NCBI GenBank assembly: GCA_023639215.1
Contig: CP097899.1
Span: 3,964,001 to 4,028,000, forward strand
Source of the DNA: Candidatus Pristimantibacillus lignocellulolyticus
Lineage (GTDB): Bacteria > Bacillota > Bacilli > Paenibacillales > Paenibacillaceae
Direction of reading: 5' to 3'
DNA length: 64,000 bases
Shown: in pieces, positions 6,742 to 15,830 of the stretch
Layout: each line of letters begins with the position of its first letter
How positions within the stretch are numbered: the first letter of the stretch is position 1
The notes under the pieces: model-generated
The model's database searches: none
What the model was told of the DNA's origin: nothing
Seen by the model: the letters and a program-made list of their open reading frames with translations, nothing else
Translations under genes and position numbers: made by a program

Positions 6742-7979
6742 TTTTCTTGTTCTTCTCCTTTAAGTGAAAGTTCGCTATGCTTCGTTAGCACATTTATCGT
6801 TATTAAAGCGTCTTTTTTGAAATCTACATAAAGCGACCACGGTATTACAACCAACGCGCTAAATGCAAGTATACTTCCAAATAAAAATCCACTATCAATT
6901 CCAAAGTTATCATTGAGAATACCAGCAATGAGAGGGCCAGAGAACATACCTACCGAGTAAAGTGCCTGATATAGACCCATTGCTGTTGCTCTAACATTAC
7001 TTTCCACTTTATAAATAGCAAAAGAAAGTAATAATGGTAGATGTAGTCCTTGAGCGAAACCATTCAATAGTTGTGTAAAGTACATCGCAGGCAGTGAATC
7101 GACAAACATTAACGCTAACGTACAAAGACCACTAATGAAAAAGCTGATTGCAAATGTACCACGATGATGTAGCTTTTGCATGATCGGATATGCAACTCTA
7201 GCTGCAATGGCGTGTGGTATCATAAAACAAGCGATTAATATGGTAAGTTGTGTCCCTGTTGCACCGAGTTCAATCGCTTTAAGTGGTGTGAACCCAAACA
7301 TTGTAATGAATAGTACTCCATGCGCAAGAACTGACAGGAGAGAGGCAAACAAGACACGATGTGAACTTAGAACTGACCCGATTAGTTTGAAGGACATCCC
7401 TTTTTGATCACTCGTTGGACTCTTCTCGTATAATAGAAATGAGAGTACCAATCCAATTGCACCTATCACTGCACCAACGATAAAGGTCATACGATACTGA
7501 TACACATCGGAGATCCATCCTGATGCCATCATTCCGATAAATTGACCGAGTACAGTATATAAGCTAATTTGTCCCATTGCTTTAGGCATCTCATGTTGTT
7601 CGAAGTTATTAGCATACATAATCGTGAATGCTACCCAAGTAGATGCACAAATTCCTGCGACAGCACGACCGAGCAATGGGAAAATCCAAAGATCAGGTAC
7701 AAGAAATAGTAGACAACTACAGACGCTGCACAACATACCAAGTACAATAAAGAGTTTTCTCTTCTGCAGATGATCCGATAAAATGCCAAGTGGAAAACGG
7801 AATAATAATTGGATTAATCCATAGGTAGCTAATACAACGCCAATAAATTGTAAGGAATATTTCAAATTGGATAAATATGGTGTTAAAATAGGAACATAGA
7901 TGTACATTGAGATCCAGAAAAACAAGGTTACGAATAAGAAGATAACAGATTGAATCTTGCTGGATTGTAATTTGCTCAT
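6738..7979 (-). CDS. MFS transporter
   Basis: 413 residues with about 12 membrane helices. The conserved loop 2-3 motif is visible as FRFPLGILSDHLQKRK near residue 60, and the second half has a weaker repeat. The architecture fits a drug or metabolite exporter of the major facilitator superfamily. GGAGGGATT lies a few bases before ATG. It is the first gene of a leftward group with the HAD hydrolase and possibly bioY. The substrate cannot be assigned. Confidence 0.85.
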   Translation of the reverse strand: MSKLQSSKIQSVIFLFVTLFFWISMYIYVPILTPYLSNLKYSLQFIGVVLATYGLIQLLFRFPLGILSDHLQKRKLFIVLGMLCSVCSCLLFLVPDLWIFPLLGRAVAGICASTWVAFTIMYANNFEQHEMPKAMGQISLYTVLGQFIGMMASGWISDVYQYRMTFIVGAVIGAIGLVLSFLLYEKSPTSDQKGMSFKLIGSVLSSHRVLFASLLSVLAHGVLFITMFGFTPLKAIELGATGTQLTILIACFMIPHAIAARVAYPIMQKLHHRGTFAISFFISGLCTLALMFVDSLPAMYFTQLLNGFAQGLHLPLLLSFAIYKVESNVRATAMGLYQALYSVGMFSGPLIAGILNDNFGIDSGFLFGSILAFSALVVIPWSLYVDFKKDALITINVLTKHSELSLKGEEQEK

Positions 7980-7999
7980 GAGAAATCCCTCCTTACAAT

Positions 8000-8028
8000 A
8001 ATGTAATAGAAGAAAATCACTTTGTCAC
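8000..8028 (-). promoter_or_regulatory. candidate promoter for the MFS-HAD group
   Basis: On the minus strand GTGACA is followed after 17 bases by TACATT, about 20 bases upstream of the MFS start. It is a plausible but weak sigma-A-type promoter. Confidence 0.3.
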
Positions 8029-8242
8029 ATTATTATTTTGCAGGGGTTGGCCTATGTTTGTTCGTCTATTGTATGTGAACGTGTTGAAAGGAGTCTATAC
8101 GTGTATTTGATTTGCAACAAATCTATTAATCGTGACGTTAGTAATGTGTGGAGACTGATCTGAAATGTAGGTAGATACTTGTAAGTACAATAATTAATAG
8201 TGTAAATAATTAACTTGGTTAATTAATGGAAGGGGATAAATT

Positions 8243-10612
8243 GTGATAAACGTTAAAAACCAGAAAATAATGCTATATGTACTCATTATGCTTGTACCTC
8301 TATGGTTGTTGTCGATAACAAGCTCATCATTAGTATATGGTTCAACAGTAGAAAACAAGGTGACCAAAAGTATACATATTGGAGCTAAAGTTGGTTACGA
8401 TGGACAGTATCGAGTTAATACTCCTACACCGGTATTTGTTACTTTAAAGAACAACTTTGACCGAGATGTTAAAGGAGAACTAGTATTTAATATTAGTACT
8501 GCTCAAGGGAATACAGTTTCACATGTTGTTCCCGTTGAAATTGTAAGTGGCAGTGAGATCCAATTGACGATGAATGTTGATGGTAATTTTGGTTCAAAGT
8601 TAAACTCTTTCCAGTTCTATGAAGGAACTATGGAAAAAGGAAATCAACTAGATGTAACAGGTGATATTAATGTAGTAGGAAAAAGTGTTGCATCATCCGC
8701 AGTCGTAGGAATTATATCTTCTGATCCGGATACATTGAATTTTTTATTGTTACTAAGAGGACAAGGCTATGATCTTACAACTGTAATTATGGAAGAGGAT
8801 TTTGTTGCTGATTCTGCGGATTATTTAGACATGTTCAATGTCTTAGTGCTTAATGATGTCATAACAAGTACATGGTCAGAGCAGAAAGTAGATGCGCTTA
8901 CGGAATGGGTTGCGAAAGGTGGAACATTATTAGTTGGTGGTGGTGCCAACTACGGGCAAACGATGAAAGCTATTGAAGACATCTTACCTGTCAATGGTCA
9001 AAGTACTACGATTTTAGAAGATACTTCGGTCATTACACAATATGCTCTTTCAGAAAACCCACTTGACCCTATTCAAATTATACAAGGATCATTAACTCAA
9101 GGTGAGTCGCTGATAACTAGTAATAATAACCCAATTGTTGCTCGAAATACGGTTGGTAAAGGTACTGTGATCTATACAGCATTTGATCTGAGTTTAAAAC
9201 CATTTTCGGTATGGGAAGGTAGGACATCTTTTATTCAAACGTTGCTTTCAGATAGTATCGTTCCAACAGCAGTATCGGGTGGTTACTATAATGAAGATCC
9301 AAATTGGATACTGCAGCAAGCTGCTCAATATTTCCCAAGACTTGAAGCACCACCTGTTATGTTATTGATGTTAGTTTTTGCTATCTATGTAGTTCTTATT
9401 GCACCAATTCTATATGTCATATTGAAACGTGTAGATAAACGTGAATGGTCGTGGTGGATCATTCCAGCGAGTGCGGTGCTGACAACTTTAATTGTTGTTT
9501 ACTTGGGTGCGATGAACAAAACAGAAAATTATGTGCATAGTGTTGATATTGTTGAGCAAACAGGAGATACCACAATCGTTAGAGGAATAGGATCGGTGTT
9601 TCTTGCCAGTAACAAAGATCTCTCGATTGATGTTCCTAGCATTCAATATGTAACGTTATCTCCTAACAATTACAACGGTAATGGTAATGCTAACCCGCTA
9701 AAAAGAGATAAAGAATATGTCATTCGATATGATGGCGATCACAAAGAACTACAGTGGAATAATAATAAATATTGGACAACACGCAGTTTCTTGAAATCAC
9801 CTATTGTATTTGATGAGGGTGAAATTAATAAAATCGACGTTTCTATCGAAAAACGTAATGATCAAATGATACTTGTTATTGAGAACAATACTGGAGTAAA
9901 TCTATCTCATCTATCATTTATTAATGGAGGAAATGTAGAAGTAATTGGTGAACTAGCTAAGGGTGAAAGTACAGAACTACAATTAACTTCACCACTACAA
10001 TATACAACTGTTAATACATATAGATACTCCTATGGTGGTCAAATTTTCTCTCAATCTTCGAACGCTTGGGAAGAGTATCCTCGTGAAACTGCATTAATTG
10101 ATAATGGGACAACGATCGGTGATTCAATTAAATTAGTAGCATTTAGCTACAGTGATAATTCTATCTATCAAGTTAATAATAAAAAAGTAAAAACAGACCA
10201 ATTAACGTTGTGGAATGTTAATCTTTTAGATCTTATTCTTGAGCAAATGCCTGATTCCCATCTAGTGGAACCTGTTGTTACGACCGAAGATAATGCAAAT
10301 CTTCAGATGCAAAGTGACAATACTTTCTACTTACACAACGGTGCTATTTTGCTAACTTATCCACTGAATGGAACAATGTCAGCTGATGCTATTGGTTCAT
10401 TCCAACCAGTGTTTGAACAGTATTACTTTAATGATTTTAATATGGCATTATTTAACGAGACGACGCAAGCATGGGATAAATATTCTGGTGAACCATCGTT
10501 TAAACTTGCAGATTACGTGAATGACAAAAAGGCTTTAGTCCTTAAAATGGAATCAATTAATGGTGGAGAGGGTGTTATTCCAACACTGCTTGTGGAAGGG
10601 GGATCACAATAA
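8243..10612 (+). CDS. exported membrane protein with beta-sandwich and amidotransferase-like domains, MoxR/ABC gene set
   Basis: 789 residues from GTG 8243, with GGAAGGGG upstream. An N-terminal signal or anchor helix (residues about 9-33) leads to an extracellular beta-rich region. Then comes a Rossmann-like region (VGIISSDPDTLNFLLLLRGQ, FNVLVLNDV, WVAKGGTLLVGGG) of the type seen in class-I-amidotransferase-like membrane proteins, without an obvious catalytic Cys. Two membrane helices follow at about 370-395 and 405-425, and a long extracellular C-terminal region ends the protein. The stop overlaps the ATG of the ABC ATPase by one base. It probably acts as an accessory surface subunit of the exporter. 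Specific function is not known. Confidence 0.55.
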   Translation: MINVKNQKIMLYVLIMLVPLWLLSITSSSLVYGSTVENKVTKSIHIGAKVGYDGQYRVNTPTPVFVTLKNNFDRDVKGELVFNISTAQGNTVSHVVPVEIVSGSEIQLTMNVDGNFGSKLNSFQFYEGTMEKGNQLDVTGDINVVGKSVASSAVVGIISSDPDTLNFLLLLRGQGYDLTTVIMEEDFVADSADYLDMFNVLVLNDVITSTWSEQKVDALTEWVAKGGTLLVGGGANYGQTMKAIEDILPVNGQSTTILEDTSVITQYALSENPLDPIQIIQGSLTQGESLITSNNNPIVARNTVGKGTVIYTAFDLSLKPFSVWEGRTSFIQTLLSDSIVPTAVSGGYYNEDPNWILQQAAQYFPRLEAPPVMLLMLVFAIYVVLIAPILYVILKRVDKREWSWWIIPASAVLTTLIVVYLGAMNKTENYVHSVDIVEQTGDTTIVRGIGSVFLASNKDLSIDVPSIQYVTLSPNNYNGNGNANPLKRDKEYVIRYDGDHKELQWNNNKYWTTRSFLKSPIVFDEGEINKIDVSIEKRNDQMILVIENNTGVNLSHLSFINGGNVEVIGELAKGESTELQLTSPLQYTTVNTYRYSYGGQIFSQSSNAWEEYPRETALIDNGTTIGDSIKLVAFSYSDNSIYQVNNKKVKTDQLTLWNVNLLDLILEQMPDSHLVEPVVTTEDNANLQMQSDNTFYLHNGAILLTYPLNGTMSADAIGSFQPVFEQYYFNDFNMALFNETTQAWDKYSGEPSFKLADYVNDKKALVLKMESINGGEGVIPTLLVEGGSQ

Positions 10613-11574
10613 TGAATATAGAACAAGAACAACCACAATTGATGATCGAGATTAAAGGGCTTAGTAAATCTTTCGGTAACTTTCAAGCGTTGAAAGGAAT
10701 CGATCTGTCGATTAAGAAAGGTACTGTTTTCGGTTTTGTTGGCCCGAACGGTGCAGGTAAATCAACAACAATGTCGATACTAGCTACGTTAATGATTCCA
10801 ACTTCAGGTTATGCAAAAGTGGATGGAATTGATGTTACCGAACATCCGCATCTTGTTCGGCGAAAAATAGGCTATATGCCTGACTTTTTCGGAGTATATG
10901 ATCAATTGAAAACAGATGAGTACTTACATTTCTATGGTGCGAGTTACGGGTTAACAAAACCGGAACGTGATGTACTTATTCCTCAGTTACTGGAACTTGT
11001 CAATTTATCAGATAAACGTGAAGCGTATGTTGATTCATTGTCTCGTGGGATGAAGCAAAGACTTTGTTTGGCACGAAGCTTAGTTCATGATCCTGAATTG
11101 CTAATACTAGATGAACCTGCTTCTGGTTTAGATCCACGTGCTCGTATTGAAATGCGTGAAATATTGAAAGAATTGAAAAGTATGGGTAAAACGATTATTA
11201 TTTCTTCTCATATTTTGCCTGAGTTAGCGGAAATGGTAGATGAGATTGGTGTTATCGAGCATGGGGAAATGATTGCAGTTGGTAACATTAGCAATATCCA
11301 GCAGCAGTTAATGGCAAAACGTCTTATAACGATCAAGCTAGTTAACGGTCAAGAACAGCTGAAAGCATTTTTGAGTGATCATGCATTAGTGCAAGGTATG
11401 TTTATAGATGGTGCGTCTGTTCAAGTTCAATTTTCCGGAAATGATGATGAACAAGCGACTTTATTGCGCTCAATTATTGAAGCGGGATATCCCGTTGTCG
11501 CTTTCCAAGAAGCACAGACTGATTTGGAAGACATATTCTTAGCAATTACGAGAGGAGGAGGAGCTGAACAATGA
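10612..11574 (+). CDS. ABC transporter ATP-binding protein (ABC-2 exporter type)
   Basis: 320 residues. Walker A GPNGAGKST lies near residue 45, the Q-loop region reads GYMPDFFGVYDQL, the signature is LSRGMKQRL, and Walker B is LLILDEPASGLD followed by the switch His in SSHIL. The C-terminal extension of about 90 residues is typical of exporters with ABC-2 permeases. The gene overlaps its neighbour on each side (1 and 4 bases), so it is firmly within the operon. It powers the permease encoded next. Confidence 0.9.
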   Translation: MNIEQEQPQLMIEIKGLSKSFGNFQALKGIDLSIKKGTVFGFVGPNGAGKSTTMSILATLMIPTSGYAKVDGIDVTEHPHLVRRKIGYMPDFFGVYDQLKTDEYLHFYGASYGLTKPERDVLIPQLLELVNLSDKREAYVDSLSRGMKQRLCLARSLVHDPELLILDEPASGLDPRARIEMREILKELKSMGKTIIISSHILPELAEMVDEIGVIEHGEMIAVGNISNIQQQLMAKRLITIKLVNGQEQLKAFLSDHALVQGMFIDGASVQVQFSGNDDEQATLLRSIIEAGYPVVAFQEAQTDLEDIFLAITRGGGAEQ

Positions 11575-12479
11575 GTAACATATTAGCCAATATGAAGCAG
11601 TTGTTTATTAATCCAGTCCTTGATAAAGAATATCGCTTAAGAATGCGCTCTGCCAAATCGATGTGGACGATATTAAGCTATCTGTTAGCGATTGGTTTGT
11701 TTGCTACAGCAACCTTCTTTATTGTCGGCATCGAATCGAATGGAGCAGGTATATATACGAATGAATTTAATGATATTTTATTTATCGTGATGAGTTTTGC
11801 TCAGCTCGGATTAATTGCATTTATGGCACCAGGGTTAACAGCTGGCGTAATAAGTGGAGAACGGGAGAAACAGACGCTTAATTTGCTCCTTACAACACAG
11901 CAAAGTTCATCATCCATTATTATTAGTAAATTAATATCTAGTTTAAGTTTTATGTTTCTAATCGTGTTTAGTACATTGCCGATCTATGGCATCGTATTTT
12001 TGTATGGTGGAGTATCTCCTTCACAACTACTAGCTGTTTTTGGATTCTTCCTCTTCAATATGCTCATATTCGGAGGGTTTGGTATCTTATTCTCAACATT
12101 GTTTAAACGCACGATGTTAGCTGTTATTGTGACGTATGGCGTTGTATTATTTATGTTCGCAGGCACAGCCGTCATATTTTTGATCTGTTTCACCGCACTA
12201 CAAGACTATATTTATAGTGGTACACCAACTCCAGCATCTGTTGAATGGATTATTCATATTCTTGCATTCAATCCGGCATGTGCATTACTTAGCATATTTG
12301 AACCGGAAATGTTTAAGGAAATAATAAACGCAACAAGTACTACACAAAAAGGGTTTTTCGATTATGTACCAATGTGGTTAGAGTATATGTTGATTTATAC
12401 TGTTATCTTGGTTGTTTGCCTGTGGCAGGCGATTAGAAAGCTGAGACCTACTAGAAGAAGTTCAAAAAGCGGACTTTGA
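11571..12479 (+). CDS. ABC-2 type permease
   Basis: 302 residues with about six membrane helices. It starts with a short cytoplasmic segment (NPVLDKEYRLRMRSAKSMW), followed by a helix and the ISGEREKQTLNLLLTTQ loop typical of ABC-2/NatB-like permeases. It overlaps the ATPase gene by 4 bases. The last codons (AGA AGA AGT TCA AAA AGC GGA CTT TGA) are the first bases of a dispersed repeat, so the final residues SSKSGL and the stop are supplied by the inserted element. The original C-terminus may have been longer or different. Confidence 0.85.
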   Translation: MSNILANMKQLFINPVLDKEYRLRMRSAKSMWTILSYLLAIGLFATATFFIVGIESNGAGIYTNEFNDILFIVMSFAQLGLIAFMAPGLTAGVISGEREKQTLNLLLTTQQSSSSIIISKLISSLSFMFLIVFSTLPIYGIVFLYGGVSPSQLLAVFGFFLFNMLIFGGFGILFSTLFKRTMLAVIVTYGVVLFMFAGTAVIFLICFTALQDYIYSGTPTPASVEWIIHILAFNPACALLSIFEPEMFKEIINATSTTQKGFFDYVPMWLEYMLIYTVILVVCLWQAIRKLRPTRRSSKSGL

Positions 12480-12633
12480 TAACGATGAGTATGCTAACGT
12501 AGCATACTCGACATCGAATATGAAGCGAACTTGGGAAGTCCGGGTCGCGTGTACCAATAACGTACACTGGCGCTTCCTCCTTCCGCTAGTAGCGCTCCAT
12601 CTTCTCGATTCTGAACGCCCGCTTTTTGAACCT
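12459..12633. repeat. dispersed repeat copy 1 (inverted ends), 3' end of permease gene
   Basis: Starts AGTTCAAAAAGCGGAC and ends GCCCGCTTTTTGAACCT, so its ends are inverted repeats of about 15 bases. Inside are the family marks TTTGATAACGATGA, a perfect hairpin GAGTATGCT/AGCATACTC, CGACATCGAATATGAAGCG, a GTGTAC/GTACAC hairpin and CCATCTTCTCG. The first 21 bases are coding for the permease. There is no open frame worth calling, so it looks like a non-autonomous, RNA-structured element. Confidence 0.8.
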
Positions 12634-12663
12634 TCATTGTAATTTGAACCAACATTAGAATAG

Positions 12664-12780
12664 AACTTCAAAAAACGGACTGCGATAACGAAGATGGACT
12701 TTGTAATGGGTTCGGCATTAAATATGCCTCCCATCGAAAACCTGCTTTAATAATGAATATGAAGCGAACAAGAATTGAAA
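12664..12780. repeat. degenerate second copy of the dispersed repeat
   Basis: Begins with ACTTCAAAAAACGGACTGCGATAACGAAGATGG and later has CCCATCGAAAACCTG and AATATGAAGCGAAC. The right inverted end is missing. It lies directly behind copy 1, so two insertions or a partial duplication occurred in this gap. Confidence 0.55.
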
Positions 12781-12785
12781 ATGCA

Positions 12786-12817
12786 AGAAATGGAGTCTGC
12801 TTAGGGGCTCCATTTCT
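12786..12817 (+). promoter_or_regulatory. hairpin in the leader of the coiled-coil protein gene
   Basis: AGAAATGGAG and CTCCATTTCT form a perfect 10-base stem with a 12-base loop, without a following T-run. It sits 14 bases before the ribosome site of the gene at 12846. It could be a processing or stability element within the operon mRNA. Confidence 0.45.
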
Positions 12818-12845
12818 GTTACTACGTATAGAGGGGAGTGAAGAA

Positions 12846-14510
12846 ATGACTACACTTATTACATTGTTGAAAAGGATTCAAGCGAGATGGAATAAAGTGT
12901 TTCTAACTGCCTTACTCGTGAAAGGAATTGTACTAGGCAGCATCATTCCAATTTTGTTGCTAATGGTAAGTCGATTCGTTCCATTTTTATATAATGAATG
13001 GATTGCTATTGGATTATGGCTAATTAGTATTATTGTCATCCTTGCGATGAAATGGCGCAATCGAAGTGATGTGAAAAATGTTGCTAGACTAGTAGATGTG
13101 GCATTAGGTGAGGATGCTGTTATTACAGCTTTGGAACTGGAAAACACAGAGCAACCAAATCTATTTCAATCAATGATTTTAGAGCAAGCAACAATTGCAA
13201 CTACGCAATATGAGAAAGATCTAAAGATAAGACTACCAATGTCGTATGGTTGGAATGTTCGTAAATGGATTTCATTAATGTCATTAACTATCGTAGTTCT
13301 ATTATTATTAACTATACTTCCAAATGTGCAAAATGTTAAAGCTAAGCAAATAGTTGAAAATAAGAAAGTAATAGAACAAGTAGAAGAGCAGATTGCTGAT
13401 ATGAAAGAAACAGTAGAACAATCTGAGATAGATGAATCGACGAAAGAGGAATTGTTAGCTTCGCTCGATGAACTACTAAGTAAGCTTGATCTGAAGGAAG
13501 GTTTAACTTTAGAGAACGCTGACGAATTAGCAGAATCATTGGAAGAGTTAGAGCAACTCAAGCAAGAGTCGCTAGAGAAGAAGCAACAATTAGATCAACT
13601 TAAACAAGCATTAGCAAATAATTCTCAATTAGAAGAGTTTCAGAAAGCATTCAATGAAAGTCTAAATAAACCTCAAGGTCAGCGTGAGGAAGGTTTGAAA
13701 CAAGCGATGCAACGTTTAGATAGTGAAACTGCAAAAGCGTTAGCAGAAGCGATGGCACAATTGTCGGAGCAGAATAATGAGCTTGCACAGCAGATGCAAC
13801 AACTAGCTGAACAAGCGCAAAATGGAGAACTAAGTGAGCAGGCAATGAATGATCTAAGTGAACAATTATCTGAGCAGCTTTCCGCTGAACAAATTGCTGC
13901 ATTAGCATCTCAACTAAGTGGGCAAATGCAACAAGGTATGGGTGCTCTAAGTGAGAATATTGGCTCATCTAATCAAGCGTTAAGTGATCAATTAGCTAAT
14001 GCAATCGCACAAAATAATGCGGGTTCTCAAGGTCAACCCCCTTCTGGTAATAACCAAGGTCAAGGCCAAGGACAAGGACAGGGTCAAGGACAAGGACAAG
14101 GACAAGGACAAGGACAAGGCCAAGGACAGGGACAGGGTCAAGGACAGGGACAGGGTCAAGGACAGGGACAGGGTCAAGGACAAGGACAAGGACAGGGTCA
14201 AGGCCAAGGACAAGGACAAGGAAGTGGTACTGGTGGAGGTGCTGGAACGGGTTCCGGTAATCATTCGACAATAACTACACCGCGTAAATTTGCTGGATCA
14301 AGTGAGCCGAGCATAGATGGAGGTCCTACAACTGGAGGAGAAATTATTTCCGGGGGAACAGCTCCTACGATTGAAGGATCACAAGGTGATTATTCTGAAG
14401 TATTCCGTGAATATGAGACAGAAGCGAAAGATTCTTTAACACGCACTACATTACCTGATCATGTACAGAGCAAAGTGAAACAGTACTTTGACGCGATCCA
14501 ACCCAATTAG
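12846..14510 (+). CDS. membrane protein with long Glu/Gln coiled coil and (QG)28 tract
   Basis: The frame is open from 12753, but ATG 12846 is preferred: GAGGGG lies 8 bases upstream, and the earlier codons are repeat-derived. The product has 554 residues. Helices lie at about 20-45 and 48-65 and again at about 140-160. An outward or cytoplasmic coiled coil follows (about 175-330), rich in Glu, Gln and Lys, then a Gln/Ala-rich part, 28 QG dipeptides encoded at 14055-14222, and a conserved-looking end (YSEVFREYETEAKDSLTRTTLPDHVQSKVKQYFDAIQ). Such proteins are known next to MoxR, DUF58 and vWA genes and resemble DUF4175-type members. Role unknown; the coiled coil suggests a scaffold or tether for the MoxR complex. 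Confidence 0.6.
   Translation: MTTLITLLKRIQARWNKVFLTALLVKGIVLGSIIPILLLMVSRFVPFLYNEWIAIGLWLISIIVILAMKWRNRSDVKNVARLVDVALGEDAVITALELENTEQPNLFQSMILEQATIATTQYEKDLKIRLPMSYGWNVRKWISLMSLTIVVLLLLTILPNVQNVKAKQIVENKKVIEQVEEQIADMKETVEQSEIDESTKEELLASLDELLSKLDLKEGLTLENADELAESLEELEQLKQESLEKKQQLDQLKQALANNSQLEEFQKAFNESLNKPQGQREEGLKQAMQRLDSETAKALAEAMAQLSEQNNELAQQMQQLAEQAQNGELSEQAMNDLSEQLSEQLSAEQIAALASQLSGQMQQGMGALSENIGSSNQALSDQLANAIAQNNAGSQGQPPSGNNQGQGQGQGQGQGQGQGQGQGQGQGQGQGQGQGQGQGQGQGQGQGQGQGQGQGQGQGSGTGGGAGTGSGNHSTITTPRKFAGSSEPSIDGGPTTGGEIISGGTAPTIEGSQGDYSEVFREYETEAKDSLTRTTLPDHVQSKVKQYFDAIQPN
14055..14222 (+). repeat. hexanucleotide microsatellite coding (QG)28
   Basis: Twenty-eight in-frame six-base units of CARGGN type, with third-base variants (CAAGGA, CAGGGT, CAAGGC). 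Because units are six bases, gain or loss keeps the frame. It encodes a flexible linker in the coiled-coil protein. Confidence 0.95.
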
Positions 14511-14520
14511 TTGTAAAGGA

Positions 14521-14730
14521 AGTCCAAAAAGCGGACTTTGATAACGATGATCATGCTATCGAAGCTTATTCGACATCGAAGATGTCCCCCATCGAAAGCC
14601 TAGCATAAGCTTCCGAGGCATGTTTCTTGCAGAAACATTGTAGGTGCTCACGTACCAATAACGTACGCTGTGCTACTCCTTTCCGCTGTGGGCCATTTTC
14701 TCGGCTTGCGAAAGCCCACTTTTTGAACCT
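14521..14730. repeat. dispersed repeat copy 2
   Basis: From AGTCCAAAAAGCGGAC to GCCCACTTTTTGAACCT. It carries the family marks TTTGATAACGATGA and TTATTCGACATCGAAGATG, plus an inserted module AGCATAAGCTTCCGAGG followed by an ATGTTTC/GAAACAT hairpin that copy 1 lacks. It begins 11 bases after the stop of the coiled-coil gene. Confidence 0.8.
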
Positions 14731-14749
14731 ATATTGGAAGAGGAAGTTC

Positions 14750-14834
14750 AATGAAAAGTAAGCATAAGCTTTCGAAGCGACTTTTCATTTGCGAAGTAGT
14801 GTATCAAGAGTTTCAATGAAAAGTTTTAGGAGGG
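14750..14834 (+). promoter_or_regulatory. moxR leader with mutually exclusive hairpins next to the ribosome site
   Basis: AATGAAAAGT occurs at 14750-14759 and again at 14815-14824. Its exact complement ACTTTTCATT lies between them at 14780-14789. The central segment can pair with only one copy at a time. Pairing with the right copy builds a hairpin ending 3-4 bases before AGGAGGG (14828-14834); pairing with the left copy frees it. Between the left copy and the centre lies GCTTTCGAAGC, a small hairpin. A leader of the same design occurs at 63413. This suggests a translational switch, but no ligand or trigger is visible. Confidence 0.5.
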
Positions 14835-14840
14835 ATTTAT

Positions 14841-15830
14841 TTGGAAGCGAAACAGCAAATAGATGAGGCAATGAAGCAGATTACGCAGCTACAAGAGGAG
14901 ATCGGAAAAGTTATAGTAGGACAGAAGCAGGTTGTCGAGCAGTTAATATGGTGTGTTATTGCCGGAGGACATGCACTACTAGAAGGTATTCCTGGACTTG
15001 GAAAAACAATGCTAGTTCGCACACTTTCCGATGTGCTATCGCTTCAATTTTCTCGTATACAATTTACGCCTGATCTAATGCCAGCTGATATTACAGGGAC
15101 AACATTAATAGATTTTGGATCGCAAGGAATTACGTCACAACGATTCGGAAAAGGTCCGATATTCGGAAATTTAGTTCTTGCTGATGAGATTAACCGTGCA
15201 ACACCAAAGACACAAAGTGCGCTGCTCGAAGCGATGCAAGAAGGTACTGTTACTGCTGGTGGAGAGAGTTACGCTTTACCTAAGCCATTTTTTGTACTAG
15301 CTACTCAAAATCCAATTGAGCAGGAAGGTACGTATCCACTACCCGAAGCACAATTAGATCGTTTTTTATTGAAGATTGGAATTGAATATCCGAATCGTGA
15401 TGAATTGAAAGAAATCGTACGTAGAACAACAGGGGCGAAAACACCAGAAGCACAAGTTGTGATGTCAGGCGAACAACTACAAGCATTGCAAGCTCTTGCT
15501 AAGCAGGTTGTTATATCAGAGGAAATGCTGGATGCGGCAGTTAGTATAACCATGCGTACACATCGACATGAAGAAGATGCACCGCAAGAAGTGAAGCAAT
15601 TCGTAAGATATGGAGCGGGACCACGTGCTTTGCAATCTTTAGTTTCAATTAGTAGAGTAAGGGCACTATCGCAAGGTCGAGCGCATGTTTCATGGAATGA
15701 TCTTATCGCGGTTGCTGCTCCAGTGCTGCGACATCGTATTGGACTTAGTTATGAGGCACAGGCACAAGGGATGCTGGGAGATCATGTTGTTGCGAGTGTT
15801 ATTGCATCGTTGGAAAAGGATAGAAGGTAG
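14841..15830 (+). CDS. MoxR-family AAA+ ATPase
   Basis: 329 residues from TTG 14841, chosen because TTAGGAGGG lies 6 bases upstream. Walker A is EGIPGLGKT (48-56), Walker B is LVLADE (111-116), followed by INRATPKTQSALLEAMQEG and the ATQNPIEQEGTYPLPEAQLDRF sensor region typical of MoxR proteins. The C-terminal lid contains the GAGPRALQSLV stretch. MoxR ATPases act as chaperone-like assembly factors with vWA-domain proteins, which follow in the operon. The stop codon TAG shares its last two bases with the start of repeat copy 3. Translation may be tuned by the alternative-hairpin leader. Confidence 0.93.
   Translation: MEAKQQIDEAMKQITQLQEEIGKVIVGQKQVVEQLIWCVIAGGHALLEGIPGLGKTMLVRTLSDVLSLQFSRIQFTPDLMPADITGTTLIDFGSQGITSQRFGKGPIFGNLVLADEINRATPKTQSALLEAMQEGTVTAGGESYALPKPFFVLATQNPIEQEGTYPLPEAQLDRFLLKIGIEYPNRDELKEIVRRTTGAKTPEAQVVMSGEQLQALQALAKQVVISEEMLDAAVSITMRTHRHEEDAPQEVKQFVRYGAGPRALQSLVSISRVRALSQGRAHVSWNDLIAVAAPVLRHRIGLSYEAQAQGMLGDHVVASVIASLEKDRR

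Noticed and set aside
12459..12633. Repeat copies as insertion sequences with transposase
   Set aside because: Copies are only 170-215 bases and contain no transposase frame; at most they are non-autonomous elements.
12753..12845. N-terminal extension of the coiled-coil protein
   Set aside because: The codons are repeat-derived and contain a hairpin; ATG 12846 has a proper ribosome site.
14055..14222. CRISPR-like or tandem repeat array
   Set aside because: Unit length is six bases with no spacers and it lies in frame in a coding sequence; it is a microsatellite.
13992..14274. Long reading frames in other frames and on the minus strand over the QG tract
   Set aside because: They are by-products of the six-base repeat, with low-complexity products and no ribosome site.
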